Source of the DNA: Bacteroidota bacterium
GTDB taxonomy: Bacteria; Bacteroidota; Bacteroidia; Bacteroidales; Paludibacteraceae
Assembly: GCA_017860295.1 (NCBI GenBank)
Contig: JAFNAS010000013.1
Location: forward strand, 23,539 to 87,538
DNA: 64,000 nucleotides
Direction: 5' to 3'
Shown here: positions 26,641 through 36,019 of the stretch, piece by piece
Layout of the letters: the number at the start of each line of letters is the position of its first letter
How positions within the stretch are numbered: position 1 is the stretch's first letter
Position numbers and translations under genes: made by a program
The notes under the pieces: model-generated
What the model was told of the DNA's origin: nothing
What the model saw: the letters and a program-made list of their open reading frames with translations, nothing else
Databases searched by the model: none

Positions 26641-27609
26641 TTATACAATACTTGACCGTATCTCTTTTTCGATTTTTTCTAGAGAGATCAACCGTTCGGA
26701 TAGTTTCTCTATGAATGAGTTATCCGTACCACAGCATCCTCCCAGAATTTTTAGACGATGCTTCTGTGCCAGATATTCCATGTTATCGACCATCTCGTCA
26801 AAATTGCTTTGATGCAATTTACAACAATTGTTCAGCTCTTCTGGACTTAAAGGGGAGGCGTTTGCCTGTATTCCACAGAAACGATTTATGTGAAGAGATC
26901 CGGCGTTTGGAGTCGTTTCAAGGGCAAGGCGCAAATTGGCGGGATGAATGCAATTGGCCATGTAACACAACGGTTGTCGGTGAGTTTGACTGTCGATGAT
27001 ACGAATCGCTTCTGCAATGGGGGTTTTGTCAAGCAGCATGCCATCTTTGCGCACCATAAAACTTATTATGTAGGGAAGCTCCGCCGTTGCCATTGCCTGA
27101 GCCATTCCCAATGCTTCACTCAGGGCGGGCATGATGCCTGCAAAGAGAAAATCGACATTCGTTTGCTCAAATTGACGAACCTGAATCGAATGGAAACGAA
27201 ATGCAGTTTCTTTATCTAAAGCCTCTGCCGCATTGTAGGCATCTCCTTTGCATCCCAATAATCCTCCTATAAAAATTTTATCGGCATAATCGGGGAAGCG
27301 ATCTCTTACTTGTTCCAGGTAAGTGCAGGAATCGGAGAGTAAATCTTTGTCCCGGAAAGCTGATTGTCGATGCGATTCAAAGTTGACACGTCGCGTTGGT
27401 GTCATCAATAAAATCGGTAACCGATATTTGCGCGCAGTTTCAATGTATTCACAGTAGAGATCGGACAAACGGTGCTCCGAATCGTAGATCAAACCGGCAT
27501 GATTGACATACCGATCCATTGTTAGGTTGTATTCGCTTTTCAGACGCTCTACCAAAGCTCCTTCGGTAAGCAAATAGCGCGCTTGGCTAAAACAGCTTTC
27601 AAAATCCAT
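26641..27609 (-). CDS. Homocysteine S-methyltransferase family protein
   Basis: A 322-aa protein of the betaine/S-methylmethionine-homocysteine methyltransferase fold. The zinc-binding double Cys is in ILGGCCGTDNSFIEKL near the C-terminus, with CIHPANL supplying the third Cys. The first residues are less conserved than in MetH or MmuM, and no cobalamin domain is present. The methyl donor is not evident. It overlaps the downstream end of the HAD gene by 11 bp. Confidence 0.8.
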   Translation of the reverse strand: MDFESCFSQARYLLTEGALVERLKSEYNLTMDRYVNHAGLIYDSEHRLSDLYCEYIETARKYRLPILLMTPTRRVNFESHRQSAFRDKDLLSDSCTYLEQVRDRFPDYADKIFIGGLLGCKGDAYNAAEALDKETAFRFHSIQVRQFEQTNVDFLFAGIMPALSEALGMAQAMATAELPYIISFMVRKDGMLLDKTPIAEAIRIIDSQTHRQPLCYMANCIHPANLRLALETTPNAGSLHINRFCGIQANASPLSPEELNNCCKLHQSNFDEMVDNMEYLAQKHRLKILGGCCGTDNSFIEKLSERLISLEKIEKEIRSSIV

Positions 27610-28234
27610 GAGTGTCTTGTATATATCGGTTTATGTCGGAAGGGATTTGAAATATATAGTCAGCAGGAATCGTTTCGGGATGTTTGCATCCCCATCCGGC
27701 TAATCCGAAACTGACGCCTGCGCTTTGTGCACACTTGCAGTCGTAGATTGTGTCGCCGATGTAGGTCGAATTTTCGGGCTTTGCTCCGGCTATTTCTAAA
27801 AGTTTCAGCATCGGTTCCGGATGAGGCTTGTGCATTTCGGTTTGGTCGGAGCAGACTACGAAGTCGAAGAATTCTGTGAGTCCGAAGGGTGCAAACTCAT
27901 GCTTGAATTCGGTTTGCGTTTTGGAAGTGACAATACCAGTTGTCACCCGATTCTCTTTCAACGCCATCAACATTTCGCGAATGCCGCTGAAGACCGAAGC
28001 TGTATGAAAGTATTGTTGGAAGAAAAAATTCCACCGTAAGTTGGCTTTCGGTACATCCTGAATGCCAAATTGAGGCAAAGAATCGGAACCAGGCAATCCG
28101 AATGCAAATTCCAGTTCTTGTAGCGAAAATTCTTTGCCGTAGTCGGTTTTCAACAAGCTCTGCAATCCACGCAGCACCGCCTGTTCCGTGTCGATCAGGG
28201 TGCCATCAATATCAAAAATTACTGTATCTTTCAT
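27599..28234 (-). CDS. HAD-superfamily hydrolase (phosphoglycolate phosphatase-like)
   Basis: A 211-aa HAD phosphatase of subfamily IA. Motif I is FDIDGTLIDTEQ with the nucleophilic Asp, motif II VTSKTQTEF, and motif III/IV KPHPEPML then YIGDTIYDCKCA. The alpha-helical cap lies between motifs I and II. Substrate cannot be deduced. It overlaps the following methyltransferase gene by 11 bp, so they are translationally coupled. Confidence 0.85.
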   Translation of the reverse strand: MKDTVIFDIDGTLIDTEQAVLRGLQSLLKTDYGKEFSLQELEFAFGLPGSDSLPQFGIQDVPKANLRWNFFFQQYFHTASVFSGIREMLMALKENRVTTGIVTSKTQTEFKHEFAPFGLTEFFDFVVCSDQTEMHKPHPEPMLKLLEIAGAKPENSTYIGDTIYDCKCAQSAGVSFGLAGWGCKHPETIPADYIFQIPSDINRYIQDTHGF

Positions 28235-28350
28235 TGCTCCTCTTTTGTCTTAAGGATGCGAAATTAACAGTAATTTTTGAATATGTTAGTAGGGATAGCG
28301 CAATGGCCGTAAGGAAAGGCTCTCTTTTCTGATTTTTTAGCTCTTCGTTT

Positions 28351-29148
28351 TTATTTAGCCTGATGATTTTTGATATATTGGGCAACATCTACCATCGGCG
28401 CGATCCAGATCTCCTTCTCGTGTTGTTTCAGAAAATGGAGCAGCTGACTGTGCGCTGCGAGCGATACATTGATGTTATGCCCACCGCCTACACCATGAAA
28501 CAAAAATACGAGTAGCGTGTGTGATTCTACAGCCTTCTTTACCAATCCGGTTAGGTAATCTCCCGACTCTCCGTTAATCATGTAACAACGGATGTCGTTT
28601 AGGTCTACTTCGTTCAAATGTTGCAACCCGGCCTGGACTCCGCGTGCACCTGCAAACTCTTTCTCCAACGGTTTGTAAAAATCGTCTCCTTTAATAGTGC
28701 GGTCGCCACACGGGTAGGCAAATGTACGGTTTGTTTTTCCGTCAATAGCCTGCAAAAGGGTATTGGTGATCCTGATTTCGTTTTGAGCGCGCTTAACCGA
28801 AAACCGGCTGAGATCGTCTTCGGCGGTAAGCCAATTCCGCCCCGGGAGGCTTGCGTCGCACGGATGAGTCAGTGTATGGTTGCCCAGTTCGTGTCCCCGT
28901 TGAGCTGCGGCTCGCCATTCGGCCATTCGCTTGGCTACCACCGGCGATTGTCCGATAATATAGAAAGTTCCTTTCAGTCCGACGGAGTCGAGCGCCGGAA
29001 TCACATTGTCAAGATCGATATCGATAGCATCGTCATAGGTTAATACTACGGCACACTGTTTTCCATTCCATTGTTCCGACTTCTGGGCTTGTCCGATCTG
29101 GCATGCGATTGCTGAAATTATGATTGCCAATAAAAATTTCCGATTCAT
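28351..29148 (-). CDS. Secreted polysaccharide deacetylase
   Basis: A 265-aa exported NodB-fold enzyme with signal sequence MNRKFLLAIIISAIACQIGQAQ. Motif 1 is LTYDDAIDIDLDN, giving the catalytic and metal Asp pair, and motif 2 is ELGNHTLTHP with the HxxxH zinc ligands. FAYPCGDRT and LFHGVGGGH correspond to motifs 3 and 5. It probably removes acetyl groups from sugars in the periplasm or outside the cell. It stands alone. Confidence 0.82.
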   Translation of the reverse strand: MNRKFLLAIIISAIACQIGQAQKSEQWNGKQCAVVLTYDDAIDIDLDNVIPALDSVGLKGTFYIIGQSPVVAKRMAEWRAAAQRGHELGNHTLTHPCDASLPGRNWLTAEDDLSRFSVKRAQNEIRITNTLLQAIDGKTNRTFAYPCGDRTIKGDDFYKPLEKEFAGARGVQAGLQHLNEVDLNDIRCYMINGESGDYLTGLVKKAVESHTLLVFLFHGVGGGHNINVSLAAHSQLLHFLKQHEKEIWIAPMVDVAQYIKNHQAK

Positions 29149-29649
29149 AAAAAGCGGTTTTGTTTGGGATTATATGCACAAATTAAACTCCGCAAACATA
29201 CAGTTTTCTTTTTACAATTTAATAAACCTGATGGCTGTATTTTTTTCTTGCGCGGGTAATGTAGAGTGTCTGTTATATGAACTTTATAAATGCAGGAGAT
29301 CGATTCTTTAATTTGCAAAAATGGAATAAGCAAGAAAAATTTGATTGATTTCTATTTGTTTTTTTGCTATTTAAAGCTCAAAAATCAATATTGTGTCCTG
29401 TAGTTTCATTAAAAATTACTGTATATTAATATTTATGAGTTTATTTTGTGATATAAATCTCATTGTTTTTTTTATTGGTATTTTGAAGTAACTCAATATA
29501 AATGGATAAATATTTACAAGACAGTGTTTTTTTATCTTGAATGTAGAATTGATTGCACTCCTATTTTTAGTTAATGTATACAAAAAGCAAGATTTGAACA
29601 CTTTGCTTTGTTTATTAACTCTATTTTTGCGTAGTGATTTTTTATTTAA
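29149..29649. other. Gene-free AT-rich spacer with AraC-gene promoter
   Basis: No credible ORF lies in these 501 bp; short frames here lack family features. Long T/A runs dominate. At 29622-29629 TATTTTTG matches the -7 element, 20 bp before the AraC start; a TTTG at 29602 is only 16 bp away, so the -33 is uncertain. Confidence 0.5.
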
Positions 29650-30072
29650 ATGGAAAACCTGTATTATTTAGAACGTGTTAAAAAAGTCATCGATTACCTT
29701 AAAAGCAATCCTAGCACAGACATCTCCTTAAAGAAAATTGCAACTATTGCAATGTTTTCCGAATTTCATTTCCACCGAATTTTCAAAGAGGCAACTGGAG
29801 AAACATTGCGTCAGTATATCAAGCGATTGCGAATGGAAAAGGCGGGCATTTGCCTCGAAAACGACGACTCTATTGCAATAAAAGAGTTGTGGAGTCAACT
29901 CGGATATTGCACGGCATCGCATTTTAGCAAAGATTTTCGGCATTTCTACGGGTGCTCTCCTTCCCAATATCAGAAGCAACGAAGAGCAAACAAGATGCGA
30001 AAAAGCAGATCGAAAGCGACTGTTGTCCGGATTCGGTCTAGTCGCATTGTTAATAAAAAAATACCCGATTGA
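29650..30072 (+). CDS. AraC-family DNA-binding protein (HTH domain only)
   Basis: A 140-aa protein made up almost entirely of the AraC-type double HTH: ISLKKIATIAMFSEFHFHRIFKEATGET (first HTH, about 25-52) and ELWSQLGYCTASHFSKDFRHFYGCSPSQY (second HTH, about 80-108). A basic tail (KMRKSRSKATVVRIRSSR) follows. There is no ligand-binding domain; such short forms resemble the MarA/SoxS/Rob DNA-binding unit. Target genes are unknown. Length of the tail is unusual. Confidence 0.8.
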   Translation: MENLYYLERVKKVIDYLKSNPSTDISLKKIATIAMFSEFHFHRIFKEATGETLRQYIKRLRMEKAGICLENDDSIAIKELWSQLGYCTASHFSKDFRHFYGCSPSQYQKQRRANKMRKSRSKATVVRIRSSRIVNKKIPD

Positions 30073-30182
30073 CAGGGTTTTAATAAAACAATAACATCTT
30101 CAATATCCTATATAGACCTTAAGGAGCATTGAGCCGCCGAGATGGTTTTGGTTCAACGTAAATTCAATAATTCTAGAGAGAG

Positions 30183-30222
30183 AACCGCGCCGGGAAACAC
30201 ATTCTTAGGCGCGGTTTGTTTT
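30183..30222 (+). terminator. Terminator after the AraC gene
   Basis: Stem AACCGCGCC (30183-30191) with GGCGCGGTT (30208-30216), 16-nt loop, followed by TGTTTTC. It lies 110 bp downstream of the AraC stop. Confidence 0.65.
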
Positions 30223-30287
30223 CGTAAAATGATTGGTGCTGAAATTGCTTGAGTCTTTTGGAAAATAACATTTATATAATCAATTGG

Positions 30288-31610
30288 TTATATTTTTCGA
30301 GCCCGCCAGTTTCCGAAACGAAAATAGAGATAGCACATGGTGCCGATTCCCAACCAGTAAACAATTTCCGACATCCATGCTATGGCTACCGGCCAGTGAA
30401 AGATAAAATTCACCACATAATTATAGACCATATACAGTACCAGCGTCGTCATGTCGAAGAGTAATGCCATTCGGGTATTCCCTGTTCCCGAAAGGGCGTT
30501 GAACCAAATACATCCGAAAGAAAAAACAAATAATACTACACAGAAAACGTACATCGAAGGTACTGCTGCCGTTATCAGATCGCTGTTGTTGGTGTAAATA
30601 GAGGCCAGTATTCGTGGAAATAACGCGGCAAACAGGACTACCGGAATCACGGCTCCGAGTGCAATGCGAAACTGTCTGCGGATGGTGGGCAGTACCTCTT
30701 CGGTGCGTCCTTCGCCAATCAGGTTGCTCACGATGGTACTGATGGTCTGTCCGAATGCCATCACAGGTAACCCTAGCAACGAATAGAGGCTGCGGATAAT
30801 GTTGGAGACGGCCAGCGGACGTTCACCCGTTTGTTCGATAAACATAAAGAAGAGAAACCATGTCGACACGGAAAGAAAAATCTGCATCATAATAAAGAGC
30901 GAGATGTCCAGAATCTGGCGAACTGTTTGCCAGCAGAAGCGATGCATCTCAAACAAACCGAATCGCTTTGTATCTACCGCTTTGCAGGTATAAACAAAGT
31001 AAAAGAGGGTGGTTACTGCTTCTGCTATGACCGATGCCAGTGCCGCACCGCCGATGCCTAGAGCAGGCAAACCCCAGTGTCCGAAAATCAACGGGTAGTT
31101 TAATGCGACATTTACTCCAGTTGTTATAAAAGCGCTTAGTGTTAGTACTTTGGTTCGCATCACACCTACATAAAAAGCGCGGAACATCAGGTTGATAAAC
31201 GCAAAGAAAAATCCGAATATCCGGAAATTGAGGTATTCGATGGTGGCGTTGCATACGGCATGCGAATGTATAAATGAGCGAAGCAATGGAGCGGCAAAAA
31301 AGAAACTGAGCAGGAAAACGGCCAATGCCAGTAGTAGTGTAAAAAGCATTCCCTGGTTGAAGAGCTCTCCGATCTGACGATAGTTCTGCTCGCCATTACG
31401 GCGTCCGATAAGTATTTGCGAGCCCGAGCTGAATCCCATCCCGACAACGAAAATAGCCAGATAAAACACCCCGGCCAGCGCCGATGCTCCGAGTTCCACT
31501 TCGCCTACTCGCCCCAAAAAAGCGGAGTCGGTGAGGTTTACCAGATTCTGAGCCAGTAGTGTCAGAATAATAGGGTAGGTAAGGTGCCAGATGTGTTTTA
31601 TGCTATACAT
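30288..31610 (-). CDS. MATE-family efflux transporter
   Basis: A 440-aa inner-membrane antiporter with about twelve membrane segments. It starts WHLTYPIILTLLAQNLVNLTDSAFLGRVG, with the typical MATE first-helix pattern, and the internal pseudo-repeat begins near FGQTISTIVSNLIGEGRTEE. MATE proteins export cationic drugs or metabolites in exchange for Na+ or H+. Substrate is not deducible. Single-gene unit. Confidence 0.9.
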   Translation of the reverse strand: MYSIKHIWHLTYPIILTLLAQNLVNLTDSAFLGRVGEVELGASALAGVFYLAIFVVGMGFSSGSQILIGRRNGEQNYRQIGELFNQGMLFTLLLALAVFLLSFFFAAPLLRSFIHSHAVCNATIEYLNFRIFGFFFAFINLMFRAFYVGVMRTKVLTLSAFITTGVNVALNYPLIFGHWGLPALGIGGAALASVIAEAVTTLFYFVYTCKAVDTKRFGLFEMHRFCWQTVRQILDISLFIMMQIFLSVSTWFLFFMFIEQTGERPLAVSNIIRSLYSLLGLPVMAFGQTISTIVSNLIGEGRTEEVLPTIRRQFRIALGAVIPVVLFAALFPRILASIYTNNSDLITAAVPSMYVFCVVLFVFSFGCIWFNALSGTGNTRMALLFDMTTLVLYMVYNYVVNFIFHWPVAIAWMSEIVYWLGIGTMCYLYFRFGNWRARKI

Positions 31611-32016
31611 GTAGTTGATTTGAGAATTTGGGGATGCGTATTAAAAATGAGTGTCTGATATTTGGATTGATGATTTGAAAAGCCCTGTTTGCATAACCAC
31701 AGATCCTGTAGACTGTGCGAATATAACTGTTGGTCTGATCCGACCTGAAAGGTTGGATAAAACTCAAAGTGAAGCCTTTCGGGCATGGAAGAATGAATTA
31801 TTGCAATCTATACCATCAGCTTACGGTTATGAAAATAGTGCCTTTTAGTCGATATGAAGCACAAGCCAGTGTTCTCTCTGGCTGAAACAGCGTTAATGGT
31901 GCAGTGTAATATCTTCACTGCTACAAGATAATAAAAGAGCTGACAAACTTTGTAGCCTGTCAGCTCTTTTGCCCGGCGAAACACTTCTGCAAATGTTACG
32001 CCAAAGTCAGAAGCGA
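31611..32016. terminator. Gap with terminator of the SPOR gene
   Basis: A 13-bp perfect stem (31933-31945 with 31958-31970, core AGCTGACA) with A and T runs at its ends can terminate the SPOR-gene transcript from the right. The remainder of the 406 bp contains only a doubtful 65-codon + frame (31651-31848) with no recognisable features. Confidence 0.7.
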
Positions 32017-32490
32017 TTATTTATTTTGTACCAGTAACCATGCATCGGCAAAGCGCGATTGCAATTCTACCTTTGCTGCGGTTGCCTGAGCGTAATCGTC
32101 ATACGAAGCGATAATTACCCGGTACATGTTGTTTTCATTTACAACTACGGCCGGATTTTTGCCTTCCTTTTTTAGTGTTCCGGCAAGATTTTGTGCGTTC
32201 AACTGGCTACCGAAGCTGCCTACCACCACATGGTATTTCTTATTCACCACATCCTGATTGGTTTCGGTGTCGATCGGTTTGAAAGCCTCTTTACGAACAT
32301 TTTCTTTGGTTGTTACCTGAGGGGAAGGTACCTGAGTCTGGGTTGCCGGAGCCGATATTACGGATGAGGCCGGTTGTTCGGTCTTCGCTTGAGCTTTTTC
32401 ATAAATTCCTGCAGGACGGGTTGTTTTACAGGAAACTACCATAATGGCAGGCACGATGAGCGCACAATAAAATATTTTCTTCATCATCAA
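32017..32490 (-). CDS. SPOR-domain lipoprotein
   Basis: A 157-aa lipoprotein: signal MMMKKIFYCALIVPAIMVVSC with a lipobox ending in VVSC. A Pro/Thr/Gln-rich linker leads to a C-terminal SPOR domain (about 83-157, KYHVVVGSFGSQLNAQNLAGTL and MYRVIIASYDDYAQA). SPOR domains bind denuded peptidoglycan glycan strands at division sites. It is probably anchored in the outer membrane. Confidence 0.87.
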   Translation of the reverse strand: MMMKKIFYCALIVPAIMVVSCKTTRPAGIYEKAQAKTEQPASSVISAPATQTQVPSPQVTTKENVRKEAFKPIDTETNQDVVNKKYHVVVGSFGSQLNAQNLAGTLKKEGKNPAVVVNENNMYRVIIASYDDYAQATAAKVELQSRFADAWLLVQNK

Positions 32491-32562
32491 TAGAATTTAA
32501 AGTAAGATACTTTTTTATAGAATACAAAATTGCAAATTTCTTATCAGATTAGCAATATGATT

Positions 32563-33954
32563 TTAATAGCCTAAAATTTTAAGCATCGATTTGTAACTTT
32601 GTTCTTTCGCAAATAGCTTGGTAACATATTCTCCGTTCTCGTCCAGATCGATCACCACCACTTTTGGTGCGGGAATCAGACAGTGCTGGATGCCACCAAA
32701 ACCGCTGAGCGCTTCCTGATAGGCTCCCATGTGGAAGAATCCGATGTACTGTTCGCAATCTTCGGTGATGGTGGGCAAGAACACGGCATTCGAATGCGCT
32801 TCGGCATTGTAAAAATCTTCGCTGTCACAGGTAAGGCCGCCCAGATGTACCCGCTGGTATTCCGAATCCCAGTTGTTGATAGCCAGAAAGACATAGCGCT
32901 GGTTGATGGCCCAGGTGTCGGGTAGGGTGGTCATAAACGAACTGTCGATCATGTTCCACAACTCACGGTCGTTTTGTTGCTTCTGGTTGACAATGGAGTA
33001 GAGGGTGGCGCCGCTTTCACCCACGGTATACGATCCGAATTCGGTAAAGATGTGCGGTTCGGGTACCTCATTTTGGGTACAGATGGCTTTGATTTGTGCC
33101 ACAATCTCTTCGGCCATGTAATCATAGTCGTACGTAAAGTCGAGGTGTGCCTGAATGGGAAAGCCTCCCCCGATGTTCAGACTGTCGAGCGACGGACACA
33201 CCTTCTTCATCTCGCAATAGAGGTTGACCGCCTTATTTAGTTCGTTCCAGTAGTAAGCCGTATCTTTTATGCCCGTATTGATAAAGAAATGAAGCATTTT
33301 CAGCTCTACCTGCGGGTTGTTGTGAATCTTGTCGGTATAATATGGAATAATATCGCTGTAACGGATGCCGAGACGCGAAGTATAGAAATCGAATTTAGGT
33401 TCTTCTTCCGAAGCGATTCGGATACCCACTTTGAATTTAGGTTCGAAGTCATTGAGTAACAGATCCAATTCGAATTTATTGTCAAGAACCGGAACTACAT
33501 TCTCGAAACCAAGGTTAATGAGATTCTGTATGTTTTCGACATAATGAGGTCGTTTGAATCCGTTACATATTACAAATGTGTCGGGTTTAAGTTGTCCCGA
33601 TTCAAACAAAGATTCCAAAATATTGATATCGAATGCCGAAGATGTTTCGATATGTACGTCATGTTTTAATACTTCTTCCATCACAAAAGAGAAGTGGGAA
33701 CTCTTGGTGCAGTAGCAATAATGGTAGTCGGCGTTGTAGTCGACCTTGGCCATTGCCACATTAAACATGCGGCGCGCACGCTGAATTTTTTTTGATATGC
33801 TAGGTAAATAGCTTATTCTTAATGGTGTACCGTATTGTTTTATCAAATCCATCAATGGCACTCCATACCAGTAGAGTTCGTTATCTTCTACGGTAAACTC
33901 TTCATTTGGAAACTCAAATGTTTGTTCAATTAAATCGACGTATTTATTTTTCAT
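32563..33954 (-). CDS. Arginine decarboxylase-like PLP enzyme (alanine-racemase fold)
   Basis: A 463-aa group IV decarboxylase of the form annotated as arginine decarboxylase in Bacteroides. The PLP lysine is K84 in YCTKSSHFSF, the glycine loop is SLNIGGGFPIQAH, and the second active-site block is GGLTCDSEDFYN with the conserved Cys. It is much shorter than E. coli SpeA (about 630 aa). It would make agmatine for polyamine synthesis; other basic amino acids cannot be excluded. Confidence 0.82.
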   Translation of the reverse strand: MKNKYVDLIEQTFEFPNEEFTVEDNELYWYGVPLMDLIKQYGTPLRISYLPSISKKIQRARRMFNVAMAKVDYNADYHYCYCTKSSHFSFVMEEVLKHDVHIETSSAFDINILESLFESGQLKPDTFVICNGFKRPHYVENIQNLINLGFENVVPVLDNKFELDLLLNDFEPKFKVGIRIASEEEPKFDFYTSRLGIRYSDIIPYYTDKIHNNPQVELKMLHFFINTGIKDTAYYWNELNKAVNLYCEMKKVCPSLDSLNIGGGFPIQAHLDFTYDYDYMAEEIVAQIKAICTQNEVPEPHIFTEFGSYTVGESGATLYSIVNQKQQNDRELWNMIDSSFMTTLPDTWAINQRYVFLAINNWDSEYQRVHLGGLTCDSEDFYNAEAHSNAVFLPTITEDCEQYIGFFHMGAYQEALSGFGGIQHCLIPAPKVVVIDLDENGEYVTKLFAKEQSYKSMLKILGY

Positions 33955-34304
33955 CGAATATCAATTCATTAAAAAGACAAATAAATTAAAAGAATCCGAA
34001 TTGTAATTGCTTATTTTTTGAAAATCCAACTCACTTGCATCGAATAATATTTGTTGATGTAACTCTCCCGGATTTTAATAAATGAGTCCGGTCGTTGAAT
34101 TTTGGAATGCAAAAGTACAAAATAATATCTGATTCGGATCATTGCATTTGCTAAAATACTGTTGTGAACGGAAAATAAATAGTACGCTTATTCGTCAGAT
34201 CTGATTGTGATATTTATTTTATTGAATTTCAGTGTTGTTTATATATAAAAAGAGGGAGAATGCATATTACAGCATTCCCCCTCCGATAGGGTAAAAAGTG
34301 GCGT
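33955..34304 (-). promoter_or_regulatory. Gap with decarboxylase promoter and fabD terminator
   Basis: On the - strand TACTTTTG (34110-34117) fits the -7 consensus for the decarboxylase gene, leaving a leader of about 155 nt. A hairpin (34252-34263 with 34272-34283, one G-T pair) followed by T residues on - terminates fabD. No ORF is credible in the 350 bp. Confidence 0.6.
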
Positions 34305-35177
34305 TTAGCAAGCCTCTACCTCTTTGTTGATCTTTTTAACCAGACCCTGCAGCACGGCACCCGGTCCCAGTTCGCGGAAACTGGTAGCGCCGTCGGCAAT
34401 CATATTCTGTACGGTCTGTGTCCAGCGTACCGGAGAGGTCAGCTGTGCGATCAGGTTTTGTTTGATCACTTCCGGATCGGTTTGCGGCTGTGCGTTTACA
34501 TTCTGATATACGGGACAGATCGGAGTTGCGAACTTCGTATTGGCAATAGCCTGTTCCAGCTCCACGCGGGCAGGTTCCATCAACGGAGAGTGGAACGCGC
34601 CACCTACCGAAAGTACCAAAGCGCGGCGGGCACCGGCCTCTTTTGCCAAATCACATGCTTTCTGAATTGCTTCAATTTCGCCGGAGATAACCAACTGACC
34701 CGGACAGTTGTAGTTGGCCGGAACCACGATGCCATCTACCGCAGCACAAATCTCTTCCACTTTGGTATCGTCGAGACCCAGCACGGCAGCCATGGTCGAC
34801 GGTTGTTTTTCGCACGCTTTCTGCATAGCCTGAGCACGGGCCGAAACCAGCTTCAAACCATCTTCGAACGAGAGAGCTCCGGCAGCAACCAGGGCAGAGA
34901 ATTCGCCCAGCGAGTGGCCGGCGGTCATATCGGGTGTAAAGTCGGCACCCAATGTTTTAGCCATAATGACCGAGTGAAGAAAAACGGCGGGTTGTGTTAC
35001 TTTGGTCTGGCGAAGATCTTCGTCGGTACCGGCAAACATCAGATCGGTGATGCGGAATCCCAGAATTTCGTTTGCTTTTTCAAACAACTCTTTTGCAAGC
35101 GGATTGCTATCATACAAATCTTTGCCCATTCCTACAAACTGGGCACCCTGGCCGGGAAATACATACGCTTTTTTCAT
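34305..35177 (-). CDS. fabD: Malonyl-CoA:ACP transacylase FabD
   Basis: Loads malonyl groups on acyl carrier protein for fatty-acid synthesis. It is 290 aa. The N-terminal YVFPGQGAQFVGMG, the nucleophile elbow GHSLGE (S89) and the catalytic His in GGAFHSPLMEPAR are all present. It is monocistronic here, without other fab genes. Its leader region runs toward the 21-bp tandem repeat. Confidence 0.95.
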   Translation of the reverse strand: MKKAYVFPGQGAQFVGMGKDLYDSNPLAKELFEKANEILGFRITDLMFAGTDEDLRQTKVTQPAVFLHSVIMAKTLGADFTPDMTAGHSLGEFSALVAAGALSFEDGLKLVSARAQAMQKACEKQPSTMAAVLGLDDTKVEEICAAVDGIVVPANYNCPGQLVISGEIEAIQKACDLAKEAGARRALVLSVGGAFHSPLMEPARVELEQAIANTKFATPICPVYQNVNAQPQTDPEVIKQNLIAQLTSPVRWTQTVQNMIADGATSFRELGPGAVLQGLVKKINKEVEAC

Positions 35178-35514
35178 GTGAAAATAATTTTGATTTTAAC
35201 TATAAATAAGCATGCCATTCGGTGTTATTTCATTCTCCGCAACATTGCTCCGTCCGGTCGGAAAGGGGTCCGATATACGGATTGTTATGCACGAATAGAG
35301 TATGCTTATCAAAAGCCGCGCGCTACAGGTTCGTTCTGTGTCAACAAAATACCGGATAAAACCGGACTTCCGAGCCCATTTGGAACGGCCGAAAATTACG
35401 GCGCAAAGATACTCTTTTTTATTGAATAGGGAGAGGCTGCCGGAAGGAGATAGCAGAGACGCTGCCTTACTCCGTTGTGGATCATTCGTTGCAGTCTGCA
35501 GCTTTTTGAAAAGT
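35178..35514 (-). promoter_or_regulatory. fabD upstream region with -7 element
   Basis: On the - strand TATCTTTG (plus positions 35404-35411) matches the -7 consensus and would give a fabD leader of about 220 nt. No -33 motif is obvious. Frames crossing this stretch have no recognisable protein features. Confidence 0.4.
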
Positions 35515-35766
35515 TGCCCCGACTCTACCGGGGGGTGCCCCGAATGTTTCGGGGAATGTTCCGGCTCTTTCGGGGAGAACCCCGGTTCTTTCGTGGAATG
35601 TTCCGGATGTTTCGGGGGATGCCCCGGCTCTCTCGGGGATTGCCCCGGCTCTTTCGGGGATTGCCCCGGAAGTTTCGGGGAATGTTCCGGTTCTTTTGAG
35701 GATTGCCCCGGAAGTTTCGGGGAAAGCCCCGGTTGCTTCGGGGAAAACCCCGAATGTTTCGGGGAG
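35515..35766. repeat. Tandem repeat, 12 units of 21 bp
   Basis: Twelve consecutive units of exactly 21 bp without indels, consensus TGCCCCGGNTSTTTCGGGGAA. Each unit contains its own short palindrome CCCCGg...TTTCGGGG. Units differ mainly in the two or three bases between the arms. Because 21 is a multiple of three, frames on both strands stay open: heptads like KEPGQSP on - and CPGSFGE on +. No signal peptide or flanking domain supports a real protein; see findings. Confidence 0.9.
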
Positions 35767-36019
35767 GTCAACCAATCCTCTGTGTTATTCATTGTTTTTT
35801 TACGTAATGCAACTGCTAAAAAATAATACATGAATTAATGCTATTTAATGTATTATGAGAAAATAGTTGTAGATTTGGGGCGTGAAAGCAAACAACCTCA
35901 TTGTTTAATAAATGGAGCATAAGACGATTACGTGCTACACGAAAGAGCAGGATAACCGGACGAGGGAGCGAATGTAAAAAGAAAAAATAGGAGAAAAGCC
36001 GCTGGCCGGGGTTGGGAGC
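35767..36019. other. Spacer before the accessory island
   Basis: No credible gene. From about 36008 the sequence has begun to match the repeat family around the CACACGAT palindromes (compare 39772-39806). A sharp change in base composition to AT-rich, accessory-type DNA follows. Confidence 0.4.

Noticed and set aside
29416..29601. 61-codon - ORF in the AT-rich spacer
   Set aside because: Composition follows the A/T runs; no start context or homology features.
31651..31848. 65-codon + ORF near the MATE gene
   Set aside because: No family match, no promoter or spacing support; left as doubtful non-coding.
34458..35429. 323-codon open frame on the + strand
   Set aside because: Antisense to fabD and its leader; no recognisable domain.
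35515..35766. CRISPR array
   Set aside because: Units are contiguous 21-mers without spacers and no cas genes are present.
35302..35826. Repeat protein of Cys-Pro-Gly-Ser-Phe-Gly-Glu heptads (+) or Lys-Glu-Pro-Gly-Gln-Ser-Pro heptads (-)
   Set aside because: Frames stay open only because the DNA unit is 21 bp; no signal peptide, domain or start context supports translation.
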